In this document: positions 37,600 through 46,220 of the stretch, piece by piece | How positions within the stretch are numbered: the stretch's first letter is position 1 | Layout of the letters: each line of letters begins with the position of its first letter | Source of the DNA: Pyrinomonadaceae bacterium | GTDB taxonomy: Bacteria; Acidobacteriota; Blastocatellia; Pyrinomonadales; Pyrinomonadaceae | Assembly (NCBI GenBank): GCA_028284415.1 | Contig: JANQRU010000007.1 | Span: 868,001 to 932,000 of the forward strand | Reading direction: 5' to 3' | Length of the DNA stretch: 64,000 nucleotides | Notes under the pieces: model-generated | Databases searched by the model: none | What the model saw: the letters and a program-made list of their open reading frames with translations, nothing else | What the model was told of the DNA's origin: nothing | Position numbers and translations under genes: made by a program

Positions 37600-37644
37600 G
37601 ATTTGCGATTTGATTCAAATTAAAAAAATCGCAAATCGCAAATC
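37600..37644. repeat. Inverted heptamer repeat array (ATTTGCG type)
   Basis: GATTTGCGATTT at 37600-37611 pairs with AAATCGCAAATC at 37633-37644. Degenerate copies of the 7-mer extend the left arm to about 37587 and the right arm to about 37658. It fills the ybaB-recR junction. Confidence 0.6.
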
Positions 37645-37659
37645 TAAAATTGAAAATTC

Positions 37660-37968
37660 CTAAAATCCCATTCCCGGAGGAAGCATTCCGCCGAGTTTTC
37701 CTTTGAGTGATTCTTCAACTTTGCGGCGTGCTTCATTAAGTGCGGCAACGGTCAAATCTTGGATCATTTCCGTGTCGCCATCTTTTACCAAATCGTCGGA
37801 AATTTTAAGTTCCAAAACCTCAAAATCACCACGCATTTTTACGGCAACAGCGCCACCACCGGCTGAAGCATCTACGGTCATTTCCTTCATCTCTTTGCCC
37901 ATCTGCTCCTGCATTTGTTGAGCTTGTTGCATCATTGAATTTAAATCAAAACCACCTGGCATTTTCAT
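37660..37968 (-). CDS. ybaB: YbaB/EbfC family nucleoid-associated protein
   Basis: 102 residues. Typical opening helix LNSMMQQAQQMQEQMGKEMK, strand VDASAGGGAVAVKMRGDFEV and ILEEISDDLV-like segment, plus LTVAALNEARRKVEESL. Forms dimers that bind DNA, commonly next to recR. The tail ends GGMLPPGMGF. First gene of the unit ybaB-recR-acyltransferase. Confidence 0.93.
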   Translation of the reverse strand: MKMPGGFDLNSMMQQAQQMQEQMGKEMKEMTVDASAGGGAVAVKMRGDFEVLELKISDDLVKDGDTEMIQDLTVAALNEARRKVEESLKGKLGGMLPPGMGF

Positions 37969-38052
37969 AATAAATTAATTCCTCTTTAATAGATTTTTTC
38001 GTTACTTAATCGTAACTTTACAGGCTTATAAATGCAATTCAGCAATAAAGAA

Positions 38053-38076
38053 AGGATGAGCATCAAAACTCATCCT
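38053..38076 (-). terminator. Terminator after the secreted family gene at 38103
   Basis: Stem AGGATGAG / CTCATCCT with an 8-nt loop. On the minus strand it is followed by TTTCTTTATT, 27 bp beyond the gene's stop. It insulates the gene from ybaB. Confidence 0.7.
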
Positions 38077-38102
38077 TCATCTCTAATCTCGCTTTGTAAA
38101 AA

Positions 38103-39008
38103 TCACATTTTCTTGAGCCAAATTGCCCTTCCGCCACCTTCGATAAATCTGAGAGGATCTGCACTTTCGCGTACCTGACGACCACTGACGGGGATTTCAC
38201 CGTTTTTGATCTCGAATTTGTACTGACGAATCGTTTTACCATCAACTTTCAAACTCAAGGTGTATTTTCCATTTTTACTTTTCAGAGTTTCCATCTTGAA
38301 AGGAATCCCTTTTGGATCGAAGGTAGCTGTAAAAGAAAGGTCGTGTCTATGCCAATGTAGCGATGGGTTGACTGTGTTTGAAGCACGTGCGATTTTTGCT
38401 CCGTCGGAATCTCTTGAAATTTCTGCCGTAATCAAGGCTGAACCGCCATTCCCAAACCCTCTGAGCCAATATACAAATCTTAATTTTTCTGCTCGTGTTC
38501 CCTTTTCATCAAAGATCAAATAGGCGTAATTTTCCCAATCACCTTCGAGTTTCCAAGTCGCATACGGATCGTATGAATTACCGCCACCTTTTTTCATCAT
38601 TTTAAAAGGAAATTTATAAAAAGGAGTTCCGTTAGCTAAACGATATTCGATTTCATAATCTCCGCCCGAAGTGATAATGAGACCAAGCGGGTGCTTTTTA
38701 CCCTTTACAAGCTGAAATTGAATCATTTGTGTATAAAGCGGATCACGCGGCAGTGCAAGCCAAGAGAAAACACCGATTTCTTTCCCGTTAAGACGAACCA
38801 CGGCTGTTCCGTTTCGATTACTGGCAGGCATATTTGTAGCATACAAATTTTTATGAACGAAAATTCCGCCCTCTGTATGACGCATAATCTCAAATGCATT
38901 CCAAAGCATTGAATTAAACTGAACTGAAGGCTTATATTTTTGAGCAAAACTAGAACTTGCGAGACCTAAAACAAGCAAAAATAATACAACGAACTTAAAC
39001 TTTTTCAC
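38103..39008 (-). CDS. Secreted EGGG-motif family protein, copy 1 (301 aa)
   Basis: 301 residues starting at GTG with AAGGAG 6 nt upstream. Signal peptide ends SSFAQ. A first beta domain (VVRLNGKEIGVFSWLA, GGDYEIEYRLANGTPFYKF) is followed by EGDWENYAYL, then a second beta domain ending in KFEIKNGEIPVSGRQVR and FIEGGGRAIWLKKM. The same blocks occur at 43079, 45270, 46221 and 57588. I do not recognise the family. It lies downstream of the regulator at 39226, same strand, and has its own terminator. Confidence 0.75.
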   Translation of the reverse strand: MKKFKFVVLFLLVLGLASSSFAQKYKPSVQFNSMLWNAFEIMRHTEGGIFVHKNLYATNMPASNRNGTAVVRLNGKEIGVFSWLALPRDPLYTQMIQFQLVKGKKHPLGLIITSGGDYEIEYRLANGTPFYKFPFKMMKKGGGNSYDPYATWKLEGDWENYAYLIFDEKGTRAEKLRFVYWLRGFGNGGSALITAEISRDSDGAKIARASNTVNPSLHWHRHDLSFTATFDPKGIPFKMETLKSKNGKYTLSLKVDGKTIRQYKFEIKNGEIPVSGRQVRESADPLRFIEGGGRAIWLKKM

Positions 39009-39225
39009 ACTTTACTCCTTTTTAGAAATTTGGGTATTTATGGATTTGGGAGTTATTTGAAGAAAATAACTTTTGGATTTATATCGTAACTTTCAAATAA
39101 TCTATTTGCAATATTTATGACGTGAGCCAAGTTATTTTTTGCTTTGTAAACTCTTACAATTAATTCATTTACAAAACACTACCTGTGGAAAAATAGCATT
39201 TTAATCAATGTAAAATGTGTACTTT

Positions 39226-41493
39226 CTAGAATCCACTTATTCTTAAGATATTACTTCTCGAATCTCCGCGTGAAACAGCGACCGTTTCTCCGTCTGGTGA
39301 AATACTTAAATTTGTGATTTTTTGGGTGGTAAAATTTGTAAATTGTTCGGCTTTATTATCAGTAATTGACAAAAACCATAGATTATTTTGATTCTCCGAT
39401 TTGAAAGGAAAATACACACCTTTGCTGTCTTTGCTCCATTCATAAGAGTGGTTTTCGGCGTCGAAGTTTAATTTTTGGAGTTTGTCTTGGGACTCGTGCG
39501 ACAAGAGCATATATTTCCAGGGGTTTTCTTTTTCGCTTCGGTCAAAATGATACGAGATTACTTTGCTTTGGTCGCTTGGAGAAACCCTGTTTTGTCCACC
39601 TGTTACGCCTAAAATTCTCTCGTATTTTCCACCTGCCATAGACACCTTCCAAAATTTGCTTGCTCCAACGGCGGGCGTTGTATAGAAAAGCGTCTTGCCA
39701 TCTTTGGAAAGTTCGGGATTATTCGCACCGATTCCTCGATTGGTTATTTGCTTTAGGTTTTGTCCGTCTAGATCAATCTGCCAAATTTGTGAGTTCCCTT
39801 CGCGGGTTGAAGCAAAAATGACAGATTTTCCATCTGGAGTTGTGTTTGGAAAACGATTCAAAAATTCTTTATCAAAAGTTATCTGTTTTGTTTCGAGAGT
39901 TTCAAGATTTATTTTCCACAAATCTCCATCAAGACTTCCCTCGCTTTTTACAAAAACGAGTTCCTTGCCGTCCTGCGTCCAATCAAGTCCCTTATGCCCA
40001 TAAATTGCTGAGTTCTGTTTGGTTATCTGCTTTACTTCATCTTTATTTTCAAGCGAAATTGTGTAGAGATTGCTAAATTGAGTTTCGATCGTCGTGATGA
40101 TTGAATTTGTGTCATCAGAGAGTTTGAAATACTCGTAATTGTTCGTATCGTTCGTAATTCTCGAAACTTTGCTATCGGGGTAGGAAATATGCCAGAGTTG
40201 TTTGTGAAATTTATCAGTTGCTAAAACTATCAAGCCGCTTCCATCTTTCAAATAAAACGCTTGGTAAGGAATTTTCCATTCTTCCGAACGCAGGACTTTT
40301 TCTTCGCCTGTTTCGATGTCGTATTCCAAAAGGAAATGACTGTTTTTGGTTTTGTCTTTGTTTGGACTGATATATGCAGAGGTTACAAGCCTTTTCCCAT
40401 CGGGCGACCAAGCAGGATATACATCCCAGACCTTGTAATAATTAGGATATTTACGACTTGCAACGAGTTTTTCGTTCGAGCCATCTATGTCGCTGACAAG
40501 TAAATCCGTGCGGCGTTTTTCCGAGTTCAAACGATAATAAGCAAACTGTTTTCCATCGGGCGAAAGCGTAAACAGATCACGCACATTTGTAACCAAACTG
40601 CGACGAGTTCCTCCGTAAATGGGGATTTGATGAATTGTTGATTCACGGCTGTTCGGCTCTCTCGTTACATAAAATAAATAGTTTCCATCGGCGGAAAAAT
40701 TCAAGGAGCGAATTCTGAATTCTTGTGGTTCGATTACGACCGTTTCGCTTTTTGTCGGAAGGTGCTGAAGAATTAACGCATATTTATTATTCTCGTTGCG
40801 TATATACGCGAGATGCTGATTATCTCTTGAAACTGCTGGAAAATATGCAGTTCCCGATTCGGTTAGACGCTCAATTTCTAAATTGTCTTTTATCAAGCTG
40901 AAATTTTTGCGATTTGAGTTCGGCGATTTCCAAAACCAAACTCCCGCACCGATTACGGAAAACGATAAAAGAATTAAGCCGAGATACGCTAGATTTTTTT
41001 TATTAAATAAAGAAGTTTGAGGTTGTATAGTAGCCTGTCTGTCGTAGGTTTCGGCAGAGATTTGACCGTCTGTTTCAACGTGCGAAAAGTCTTCGTCGGG
41101 TGTAATTCTTTCGGCAACGAATTTCTTTTCAAAAGTAGAGCGTTCGATAGAAATTTCTTCTTCGATTATTTCGCTTAACTCTGCTGTGAAGCGATATCCA
41201 CGACTCGGAATTGTTTCGATGAAATTGTTTTCACTTCCATATTTTTTGAAGATCTTTCTGAGACGATAGATGTTCTGCGGAAGAACTCCTTCTTCAACAA
41301 AAGAATCTTGCCAAACTGCATTCAATAAATCTTCTTTAGAAAGAACCTTACCAGTGTTTTCAATTAAGACACAAAGTACCTCAACCGCCTTTAAGGGTAG
41401 TTTCAATGGCTCTTCTTCACACCAAACAATCTTTTTTTTCGTATCAACAGTAAAATTATCGAACCCTACTAAACTATTGAATTCATTGGTCAT
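39226..41493 (-). CDS. Winged-helix / transmembrane / TolB-like propeller regulator, copy 1
   Basis: 755 residues. N-terminal OmpR/CadC-type winged helix at about 14-105 (LKLPLKAVEVLCVLIENTG, VWQDSFVEEGVLPQNIYRLRK, ETIPSRGYRFTAEL), a linker, a single membrane helix at about 168-190 (AYLGLILLSFSVIGAGVWFW) and a PD40-type beta-propeller (YFPAVSRDNQHLAYIR, PAWSPDGKRLVTSAY, FPNTTPDGKSVIFAS). So a CadC-like topology: DNA binding in the cytoplasm and a periplasmic propeller sensor. Divergent from the CxxC protein at 41635, which it may control. Confidence 0.88.
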   Translation of the reverse strand: MTNEFNSLVGFDNFTVDTKKKIVWCEEEPLKLPLKAVEVLCVLIENTGKVLSKEDLLNAVWQDSFVEEGVLPQNIYRLRKIFKKYGSENNFIETIPSRGYRFTAELSEIIEEEISIERSTFEKKFVAERITPDEDFSHVETDGQISAETYDRQATIQPQTSLFNKKNLAYLGLILLSFSVIGAGVWFWKSPNSNRKNFSLIKDNLEIERLTESGTAYFPAVSRDNQHLAYIRNENNKYALILQHLPTKSETVVIEPQEFRIRSLNFSADGNYLFYVTREPNSRESTIHQIPIYGGTRRSLVTNVRDLFTLSPDGKQFAYYRLNSEKRRTDLLVSDIDGSNEKLVASRKYPNYYKVWDVYPAWSPDGKRLVTSAYISPNKDKTKNSHFLLEYDIETGEEKVLRSEEWKIPYQAFYLKDGSGLIVLATDKFHKQLWHISYPDSKVSRITNDTNNYEYFKLSDDTNSIITTIETQFSNLYTISLENKDEVKQITKQNSAIYGHKGLDWTQDGKELVFVKSEGSLDGDLWKINLETLETKQITFDKEFLNRFPNTTPDGKSVIFASTREGNSQIWQIDLDGQNLKQITNRGIGANNPELSKDGKTLFYTTPAVGASKFWKVSMAGGKYERILGVTGGQNRVSPSDQSKVISYHFDRSEKENPWKYMLLSHESQDKLQKLNFDAENHSYEWSKDSKGVYFPFKSENQNNLWFLSITDNKAEQFTNFTTQKITNLSISPDGETVAVSRGDSRSNILRISGF

Positions 41494-41616
41494 AACGGCG
41501 TTTCAAAAATTAGTGAAAAAGATTTCAAAAAGATAAAAAGACTTTTTCTGCCTCTTTCGCTTAAAACAAATACATCAGCGAAAAAAATCGCAAAATTAGG
41601 GAAAGTTGAAGTTGAT

Positions 41617-41622
41617 TATAAC
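41617..41622 (+). promoter_or_regulatory. Candidate -10 box of the CxxC protein gene, copy 1
   Basis: TATAAC with exactly 12 nt before the ATG at 41635. The same hexamer and spacing precede the copy at 57041. No convincing -35 box was found. Suggests a very short leader. Confidence 0.4.
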
Positions 41623-41634
41623 CGAATAAAGAGA

Positions 41635-41835
41635 ATGAAAAAAGAAATTTTCTCGATTCAAGAAAAGCACGAACGAATCACGATTCGTTACAGACGAAAG
41701 CGATTGATAAAGATCTGCAATAAATGCGGAAAAGAATTTGAATCGCTGACGGTTGAAGAAGCCGCTGACTTGATAGGAAAAGATGCGGAATATGTTCGAC
41801 AAAACTTAAAACTTTTAAGGAGTAAAAATAAATGA
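41635..41835 (+). CDS. Small CxxC / helix-turn-helix-like protein, copy 1 (66 aa)
   Basis: Starts MKKEIFSIQEKHERITIRYRR, followed by ICNKCGKEFESLTVEEAADLIGKD and AEYVRQNLKLLRSKNK. CxxC (zinc-ribbon half) and an excisionase-like helix-turn-helix (VEEAADLIGKDAEYVRQNL) are seen. Comparable small proteins with 'CxxC...EEAAxLxGxxxxxIYR' occur in Blastocatellia, function unknown. The stop TGA overlaps the next gene's ATG (ATGA), so the propeller gene is translationally coupled. It is divergent from a winged-helix regulator. Confidence 0.72.
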   Translation: MKKEIFSIQEKHERITIRYRRKRLIKICNKCGKEFESLTVEEAADLIGKDAEYVRQNLKLLRSKNK

Positions 41836-43067
41836 AATTAAATTTAAGGATATTTACGATCATAAATCTCATTTTGGTTGTTGCTATTTTGTCAACGAGT
41901 TTGACCGCACAGCGAAGACGCGGCGGAGCAAGTTCCGCAAAAGTTATCAAAACCAACATAGATGTTCATTATCAATCCCGCATTGATGTAAGTGACGAAG
42001 TAATCGCTTTCGGGACAGGTTTTAATAACGGAGTTTCTTACCTAAAACTGGGCGAAACGAATGCTACCCCCGTTCCAAATAGCAACAACTATTCATCGAG
42101 CTTCTTTGCCGTGATCGGGACAAAAATAGTTTTAGCCAAACTTGATTTCACGATGGCAATTTTTGATACGGCGACAAAGAAAATGACGGAAATCCCTGAA
42201 AACAAACTAAAACTGCGTAGCATCGGCGGAAATATGTTCACGGGTGGCTCGATTCAAAAAAGCGGAGATTATGCTGTCGTTATAACCGACTTAAACAGCG
42301 GTGATAATTCGGTAATTAAAGTCATAGACGTTTCGGGGAATGAGCCAAGCATCATACGTTTTGAGGGTTCGGGCGTTGCACCAAACAGATCAAAAGCACT
42401 CGTTCGACAAGTTGCAATTGATGCGAAATCGGGAATGGTCGCGGTTGTCAGCGGAAGAGAATATGAGATGAAGATTTATGACATAAACAATACCAACAAA
42501 ACACCAAAAGTTTTTGACCTTACAACATACAGAGGCGTCGGAAAAAATCAAATGGCTTTTGATAACGGCAAAATTCTCTTTTTGACAGGTGAATCAAAAG
42601 CAAAAGCCGTGATGCTTGATGTGGCGAGTGGCAAATTCACGGAAATGTCTCTGGCTTATCACAACGTCGCATTGGCAGGCGGAAAATTCGTCTATTTCGC
42701 CAATCGTGGAACAAATGATTACAAAGGAAATGTCTCCCGTGCCGTCGTCGGAAATGTCGGAACTCAGCCAAGATTATCAACCACAAAAAGTCCGATTGGC
42801 GGCTCACAAAATAATGGAATCATCGGTTTCGGTGCAACGGCTGCAATTACTCCCGACGGTAAAAACATATTCATCGCCGGTTGGAGAGATATAGGACAAA
42901 CCGAAAGATTTCAATCCTACCGAGGTGGAAGATTCATAACGCAACGCGATGCAACCGCAAGACCTGCTATTTTGCAAGGTTCGGACATTGTCGCCAGTTC
43001 AAAAATCGTTGCCTTAAAAGTCGGCAGAAACAACAGCACAAAACTCGGATATATCAAGTTGAAGTAA
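41832..43067 (+). CDS. Secreted propeller-like hypothetical protein, 411 aa
   Basis: A signal peptide (FTIINLILVVAILSTSLTAQ) is followed by repeated beta units with Gly-Asp turns: VIAFGTGFNNGVSYLK, IVLAKLDFTMAIFDTATKK, YAVVITDLNSGDNSVIK, MVAVVSGREYEMKIYD, ILFLTGESKAKAVMLD, FVYFANRGTNDYKGN, and NIFIAGWRDIG. This suggests a seven-bladed propeller. Family not recognised. Translationally coupled to the CxxC gene (ATGA overlap) and followed 11 bp later by a secreted family gene, so likely one operon. Confidence 0.7.
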   Translation: MKLNLRIFTIINLILVVAILSTSLTAQRRRGGASSAKVIKTNIDVHYQSRIDVSDEVIAFGTGFNNGVSYLKLGETNATPVPNSNNYSSSFFAVIGTKIVLAKLDFTMAIFDTATKKMTEIPENKLKLRSIGGNMFTGGSIQKSGDYAVVITDLNSGDNSVIKVIDVSGNEPSIIRFEGSGVAPNRSKALVRQVAIDAKSGMVAVVSGREYEMKIYDINNTNKTPKVFDLTTYRGVGKNQMAFDNGKILFLTGESKAKAVMLDVASGKFTEMSLAYHNVALAGGKFVYFANRGTNDYKGNVSRAVVGNVGTQPRLSTTKSPIGGSQNNGIIGFGATAAITPDGKNIFIAGWRDIGQTERFQSYRGGRFITQRDATARPAILQGSDIVASSKIVALKVGRNNSTKLGYIKLK

Positions 43068-43078
43068 GGAGAAAAAAA

Positions 43079-44098
43079 ATGAAAGTAAAAATCATATTGC
43101 TAATAGCAATTTTTAGTTTGGCTTATTCAGCCCAAGCACAGATTAATCTTGGAAGCATAAAAAACAAAATTAAAAAACCAACTAAAACTAAACAAAAAGA
43201 TAAAACCACTAAATCAACAAGTTCAAAAAAGATAGGTTCAAGCGTAAGTTCAGTCAACGTCAATTCAGATGCAGTGATGCTTGAAGAAACGCTTTTGGCT
43301 AGACGTGAATTTACATTTGGCTACACAAATGGACGCTTGCGACTCGGAAACATTAGGGCAATGAATTTGCCAAAATCGATTGATAAAACGCATGATAAGT
43401 TCTTCGTCACATACCGAAATGCGGATGGTAAAAGATTGGCGGCATTTCGAGGTTATGCACAAGCCCCTGTTACCAAACGCTCTTGGCTGATAACAAATCT
43501 CATCGGTGTTGACGAAGCCAGCAAAGACTTTGTGTTTAACAAAGAAGGAAACTATTATCTGGAATTCTCTGTCGGCAATCAACCCTTTGATAGATTCGAT
43601 TTTTCGGTCAAAAGACATATTAATCCCGAAGGAAAAACGACATATCTGATAAACGGTGGCTGGCAAGACTTAGCATATCTCAAATACGACCCCAAAATCC
43701 GTCGTCCATTCATACAATTCAATGTGTTTCTCAGAGATTTGAATGCAGACACAGGTTCAAGACCAGCTGGAACTGGAACATACAAAGCTACAATTGTTCG
43801 TGTAAAAGACAAAAAAGTTATCGGTATAGACCACAGAAAAGGTGCGACAATTGGACTGCATCGCTTCTGGGATTCACCAGAAATAATGTTTCAGAATGCC
43901 AACAAACCCGAGCAATTAAAACCCGAAACTCTCCTATCGCAAGACGGAAAATACTACGTCGAATTTATTTACAGTGGTAAACTTTACGGCAAATATTATT
44001 TCGATGTTGTAAATGGAAAATTTAAAGGATTAACCGAATACAAAGGCGAAAAGATCGGAACGGACGGCACAGCAACTTGGATGTTAAGACAAAAATAA
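43079..44098 (+). CDS. Secreted EGGG-motif family protein, divergent copy 2 (339 aa)
   Basis: 339 residues from ATG 43079, with AAGGAGA upstream; the frame is open from 42881 but that extension overlaps the previous gene. Signal peptide ends SAQAQ, then a Lys/Thr/Ser-rich linker (KNKIKKPTKTKQKDK). The family block GGWQDLAYLKYD and a final GTDGTATWMLRQK match the other copies, though the EGGG is altered. It is the most divergent of the five. In the operon 41635-44782. Confidence 0.72.
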   Translation: MKVKIILLIAIFSLAYSAQAQINLGSIKNKIKKPTKTKQKDKTTKSTSSKKIGSSVSSVNVNSDAVMLEETLLARREFTFGYTNGRLRLGNIRAMNLPKSIDKTHDKFFVTYRNADGKRLAAFRGYAQAPVTKRSWLITNLIGVDEASKDFVFNKEGNYYLEFSVGNQPFDRFDFSVKRHINPEGKTTYLINGGWQDLAYLKYDPKIRRPFIQFNVFLRDLNADTGSRPAGTGTYKATIVRVKDKKVIGIDHRKGATIGLHRFWDSPEIMFQNANKPEQLKPETLLSQDGKYYVEFIYSGKLYGKYYFDVVNGKFKGLTEYKGEKIGTDGTATWMLRQK

Positions 44099-44110
44099 GA
44101 GGAGAGAAAA

Positions 44111-44782
44111 ATGACGAAAAAACTGTTACCGCTATTTATATTATTTGCACTCATTTTAACGGCTTGCGGCAACGCTGGTGAGCAAACAGCGACAACCGAT
44201 GAAGGCAAAAAAACTGAAGAAAAGACCGAAGAAAAAACTGAAAATAAGACTTCGGAATTTAGCTTAAAACTAGACGGCAAAGAGCAAAACTTTTCACCAA
44301 GTTCATCTTGGGCGACTCATTGGGAAAAGACTTTTTCCTATCCAGTTGACGGCGAAACCAAAACAGACAAAGCCTCGCATACCGAAATCATTTTGGCGAA
44401 TTATGAGTTAGACACTAAGGACGGAAAATACGGTCTAGCCAAGCAAAAAATTGAAAAGCCCGAACAAATAAAAGTCGAATTTGCTTTTAACGGCGAGAAA
44501 GATACTGATTCAGAAACGCCCATAAAAGTCGGAAAATATGAGATAAATCCAGGAGATTATTTTGAAGCAAGCAAAATGATGGGCAAAATTGATGATGTTG
44601 AAGTGTTTCATTTTGTTGACGGAAAAGAAAAAGAAACTTCATTTATGGGTAACAAAATGAAAGGAACTTTGAAAATTACAGAAGTAAACGACAACACGAT
44701 CAAAGGAACTATTGACGTAACCGACGGAAAACATTCGATCAAAGGAAGTTTTATCGCCAAAGGTGATAATACAGTTAAGTAG
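44111..44782 (+). CDS. Lipoprotein, 223 aa, charged linker
   Basis: Signal peptide with lipobox ALILTACG (Cys18 region), then a Thr/Glu/Lys-rich linker (KKTEEKTEEKTENKTSE) and a beta-rich domain (FSLKLDGKEQNF, EIILANYELDTKDGKYG, GTLKITEVNDNTIKGTIDVT). Unknown family; the pattern EVNDNTIKGTIDV is seen in several lipocalin-like or beta-barrel lipoproteins. It is 12 bp after the secreted family gene; a terminator follows. Confidence 0.68.
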   Translation: MTKKLLPLFILFALILTACGNAGEQTATTDEGKKTEEKTEEKTENKTSEFSLKLDGKEQNFSPSSSWATHWEKTFSYPVDGETKTDKASHTEIILANYELDTKDGKYGLAKQKIEKPEQIKVEFAFNGEKDTDSETPIKVGKYEINPGDYFEASKMMGKIDDVEVFHFVDGKEKETSFMGNKMKGTLKITEVNDNTIKGTIDVTDGKHSIKGSFIAKGDNTVK

Positions 44783-44810
44783 TTGTTTGAAAATAGTTTA
44801 TAGAAAAAAA

Positions 44811-44844
44811 CACGAGGCAATTTATTTACATTATTTGCTTCGTG
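44811..44844 (+). terminator. Terminator of the 41635-44782 operon
   Basis: Stem CACGAGGCAA / TTGCTTCGTG with one G-T pair, followed by CTTTTTTTC. It lies 28 bp after the lipoprotein stop. Because the next gene is convergent (44869), it may act for both strands. Confidence 0.8.
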
Positions 44845-44868
44845 CTTTTTTTCGGAATATGAAATTTA

Positions 44869-45255
44869 TTAAATAATTTCACATGGTTTTAGAACGACCT
44901 CACCGAGAATATTCTTTTCTTCGGCGACCATTCCTTTTATTTTTATCTCCGATAAAGATTCATAATTCTTCGGCTCTTGATTTAATTCACAAGTAACTCC
45001 TGCCTTACCATCTTTATCACCAATCGAAATCTTTACAGTTTTTTTACCGGCAGATTCAACAACAGATTTATTGCTTGTGATTCCCTCTAATTTGAAAGTT
45101 TTACCAACAACTTCGGATTTATTTTTGTCAAAACTTTCGTTTAGTTTAACGATATCTATTTCTGTTACTTCGCTATTTTTAGAAACAGAGTCATATTGTG
45201 AACAACCACTCAAGCCGAAAATTAAAAACGTAAGTATTAAAATTAGTCCTTTCAT
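44869..45255 (-). CDS. OB-fold-like lipoprotein, 128 aa
   Basis: Lipobox GLSGC (Cys18) after a short signal. The domain (LNESFDKNKSEVVGKTFKLEGI, KTVKISIGDKDGKAGVTCEL, EIKIKGMVAEEKNILGEVVLKPC) fits the OB-fold tRNA_anti-like pattern of bacterial lipoproteins. Function unknown. It is 14 bp downstream of the secreted family gene at 45270, in the same direction. Confidence 0.7.
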   Translation of the reverse strand: MKGLILILTFLIFGLSGCSQYDSVSKNSEVTEIDIVKLNESFDKNKSEVVGKTFKLEGITSNKSVVESAGKKTVKISIGDKDGKAGVTCELNQEPKNYESLSEIKIKGMVAEEKNILGEVVLKPCEII

Positions 45256-45269
45256 AATTTTTCAAGTAA

Positions 45270-46175
45270 TTATTGTTTCTTTAACCAATAAGTCGTTCCG
45301 CCACCCTCTATAAAATCAACAGAAGTTTCCGCACCACGAATCTGTCTGCCTTGCGGCTGGATTTCGTTGTCTTTGACAGTGAATTTATAGGTCGCATGGA
45401 GTTTGCCGTTTAGCTTGTGTTCGATTGTGTATGTTCCATCTTTGAACACATAATTGTTTGCTTCAAAACGGTCTGTTTTCCAATTACTTCCGGGAGATTC
45501 AGGGCGTTCGGTTGGAGACTTAAAAAGTTGGTCAGTTCTTTTCCAAACAGGACTTCGAGAGCAAGAAACACTTCCAGTTTTTGCGATTAATTTGTTGTCT
45601 GCATCTCGCTTTAAGAAAACTTGCGAGGTGCAATCATTTGTAAAAACATCGCTTCGAACATAATACTTGAAATACCATTTTCCGCGTCCGTCTTTGTCTT
45701 TCAAAAGATAAACATAATCATCCCAATCGCCATCTTTTTGCCAAGAATATTTCGGCTTATATTTTGTGCCGACGTTTTTCTTTGTAAGGTTAAACTTAAA
45801 CCGCTGAAAGGCTTTGCCATTTACATCAAAAACAAACTCGTAATTTCCACCTTTTGTTAATTTCAACCCGCGTGGGTCTTGGTCTCCGCTAATAAATTCA
45901 AAAAGCGGAATCTGAAAAAATGGCTTATTTCTCTCATATGCAGTCCATTCGTATTTACCGATCTCGTTTCCATCAAGCAAAACCCGCATATGCCCTTTCG
46001 TATCAGGCAAAAACGCTCCAAACATTGGCAGAATTTTCAAACGTCCATCATCCTGAACTTTTATATTTCCCATCAAATTACTATAAAAAATCGCAGGTTG
46101 ATATTTTTCCTGAGCCAAAACACTTGCCGCCAAAGCAACGACAATTAATGCAAATAATGTGATAAATCTTTTCAT
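45270..46175 (-). CDS. Secreted EGGG-motif family protein, copy 3 (301 aa)
   Basis: Signal peptide ends SVLAQ. Family blocks: VLLDGNEIGKYEWTA, GGNYEFVFDVNGKAFQRFKF, KDGDWDDYVYLLKDKDG, DGTYTIEHKLNGKLHATYKF, NEIQPQGRQIR and FIEGGGTTYWLKKQ. Two extracytoplasmic Cys residues (NDCTSQ, SVSCSR) may form a disulfide. It lies between copy 4 and the OB-fold lipoprotein, all minus strand, 45 bp after copy 4. Function unknown. Confidence 0.75.
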   Translation of the reverse strand: MKRFITLFALIVVALAASVLAQEKYQPAIFYSNLMGNIKVQDDGRLKILPMFGAFLPDTKGHMRVLLDGNEIGKYEWTAYERNKPFFQIPLFEFISGDQDPRGLKLTKGGNYEFVFDVNGKAFQRFKFNLTKKNVGTKYKPKYSWQKDGDWDDYVYLLKDKDGRGKWYFKYYVRSDVFTNDCTSQVFLKRDADNKLIAKTGSVSCSRSPVWKRTDQLFKSPTERPESPGSNWKTDRFEANNYVFKDGTYTIEHKLNGKLHATYKFTVKDNEIQPQGRQIRGAETSVDFIEGGGTTYWLKKQ

Positions 46176-46220
46176 TTCAATAGTTTCCCTTTTTTACTTT
46201 TTACTTTTGCCTTTTTCCTT

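Noticed and set aside
38063..38245. Open minus-strand frame at 38063-38245
   Set aside because: It lies out of frame inside the secreted family gene and runs through a terminator.
42881..43078. Upstream extension of the secreted family gene at 43079
   Set aside because: It overlaps the previous gene, has a basic non-secretory composition, and a signal peptide plus Shine-Dalgarno support 43079.
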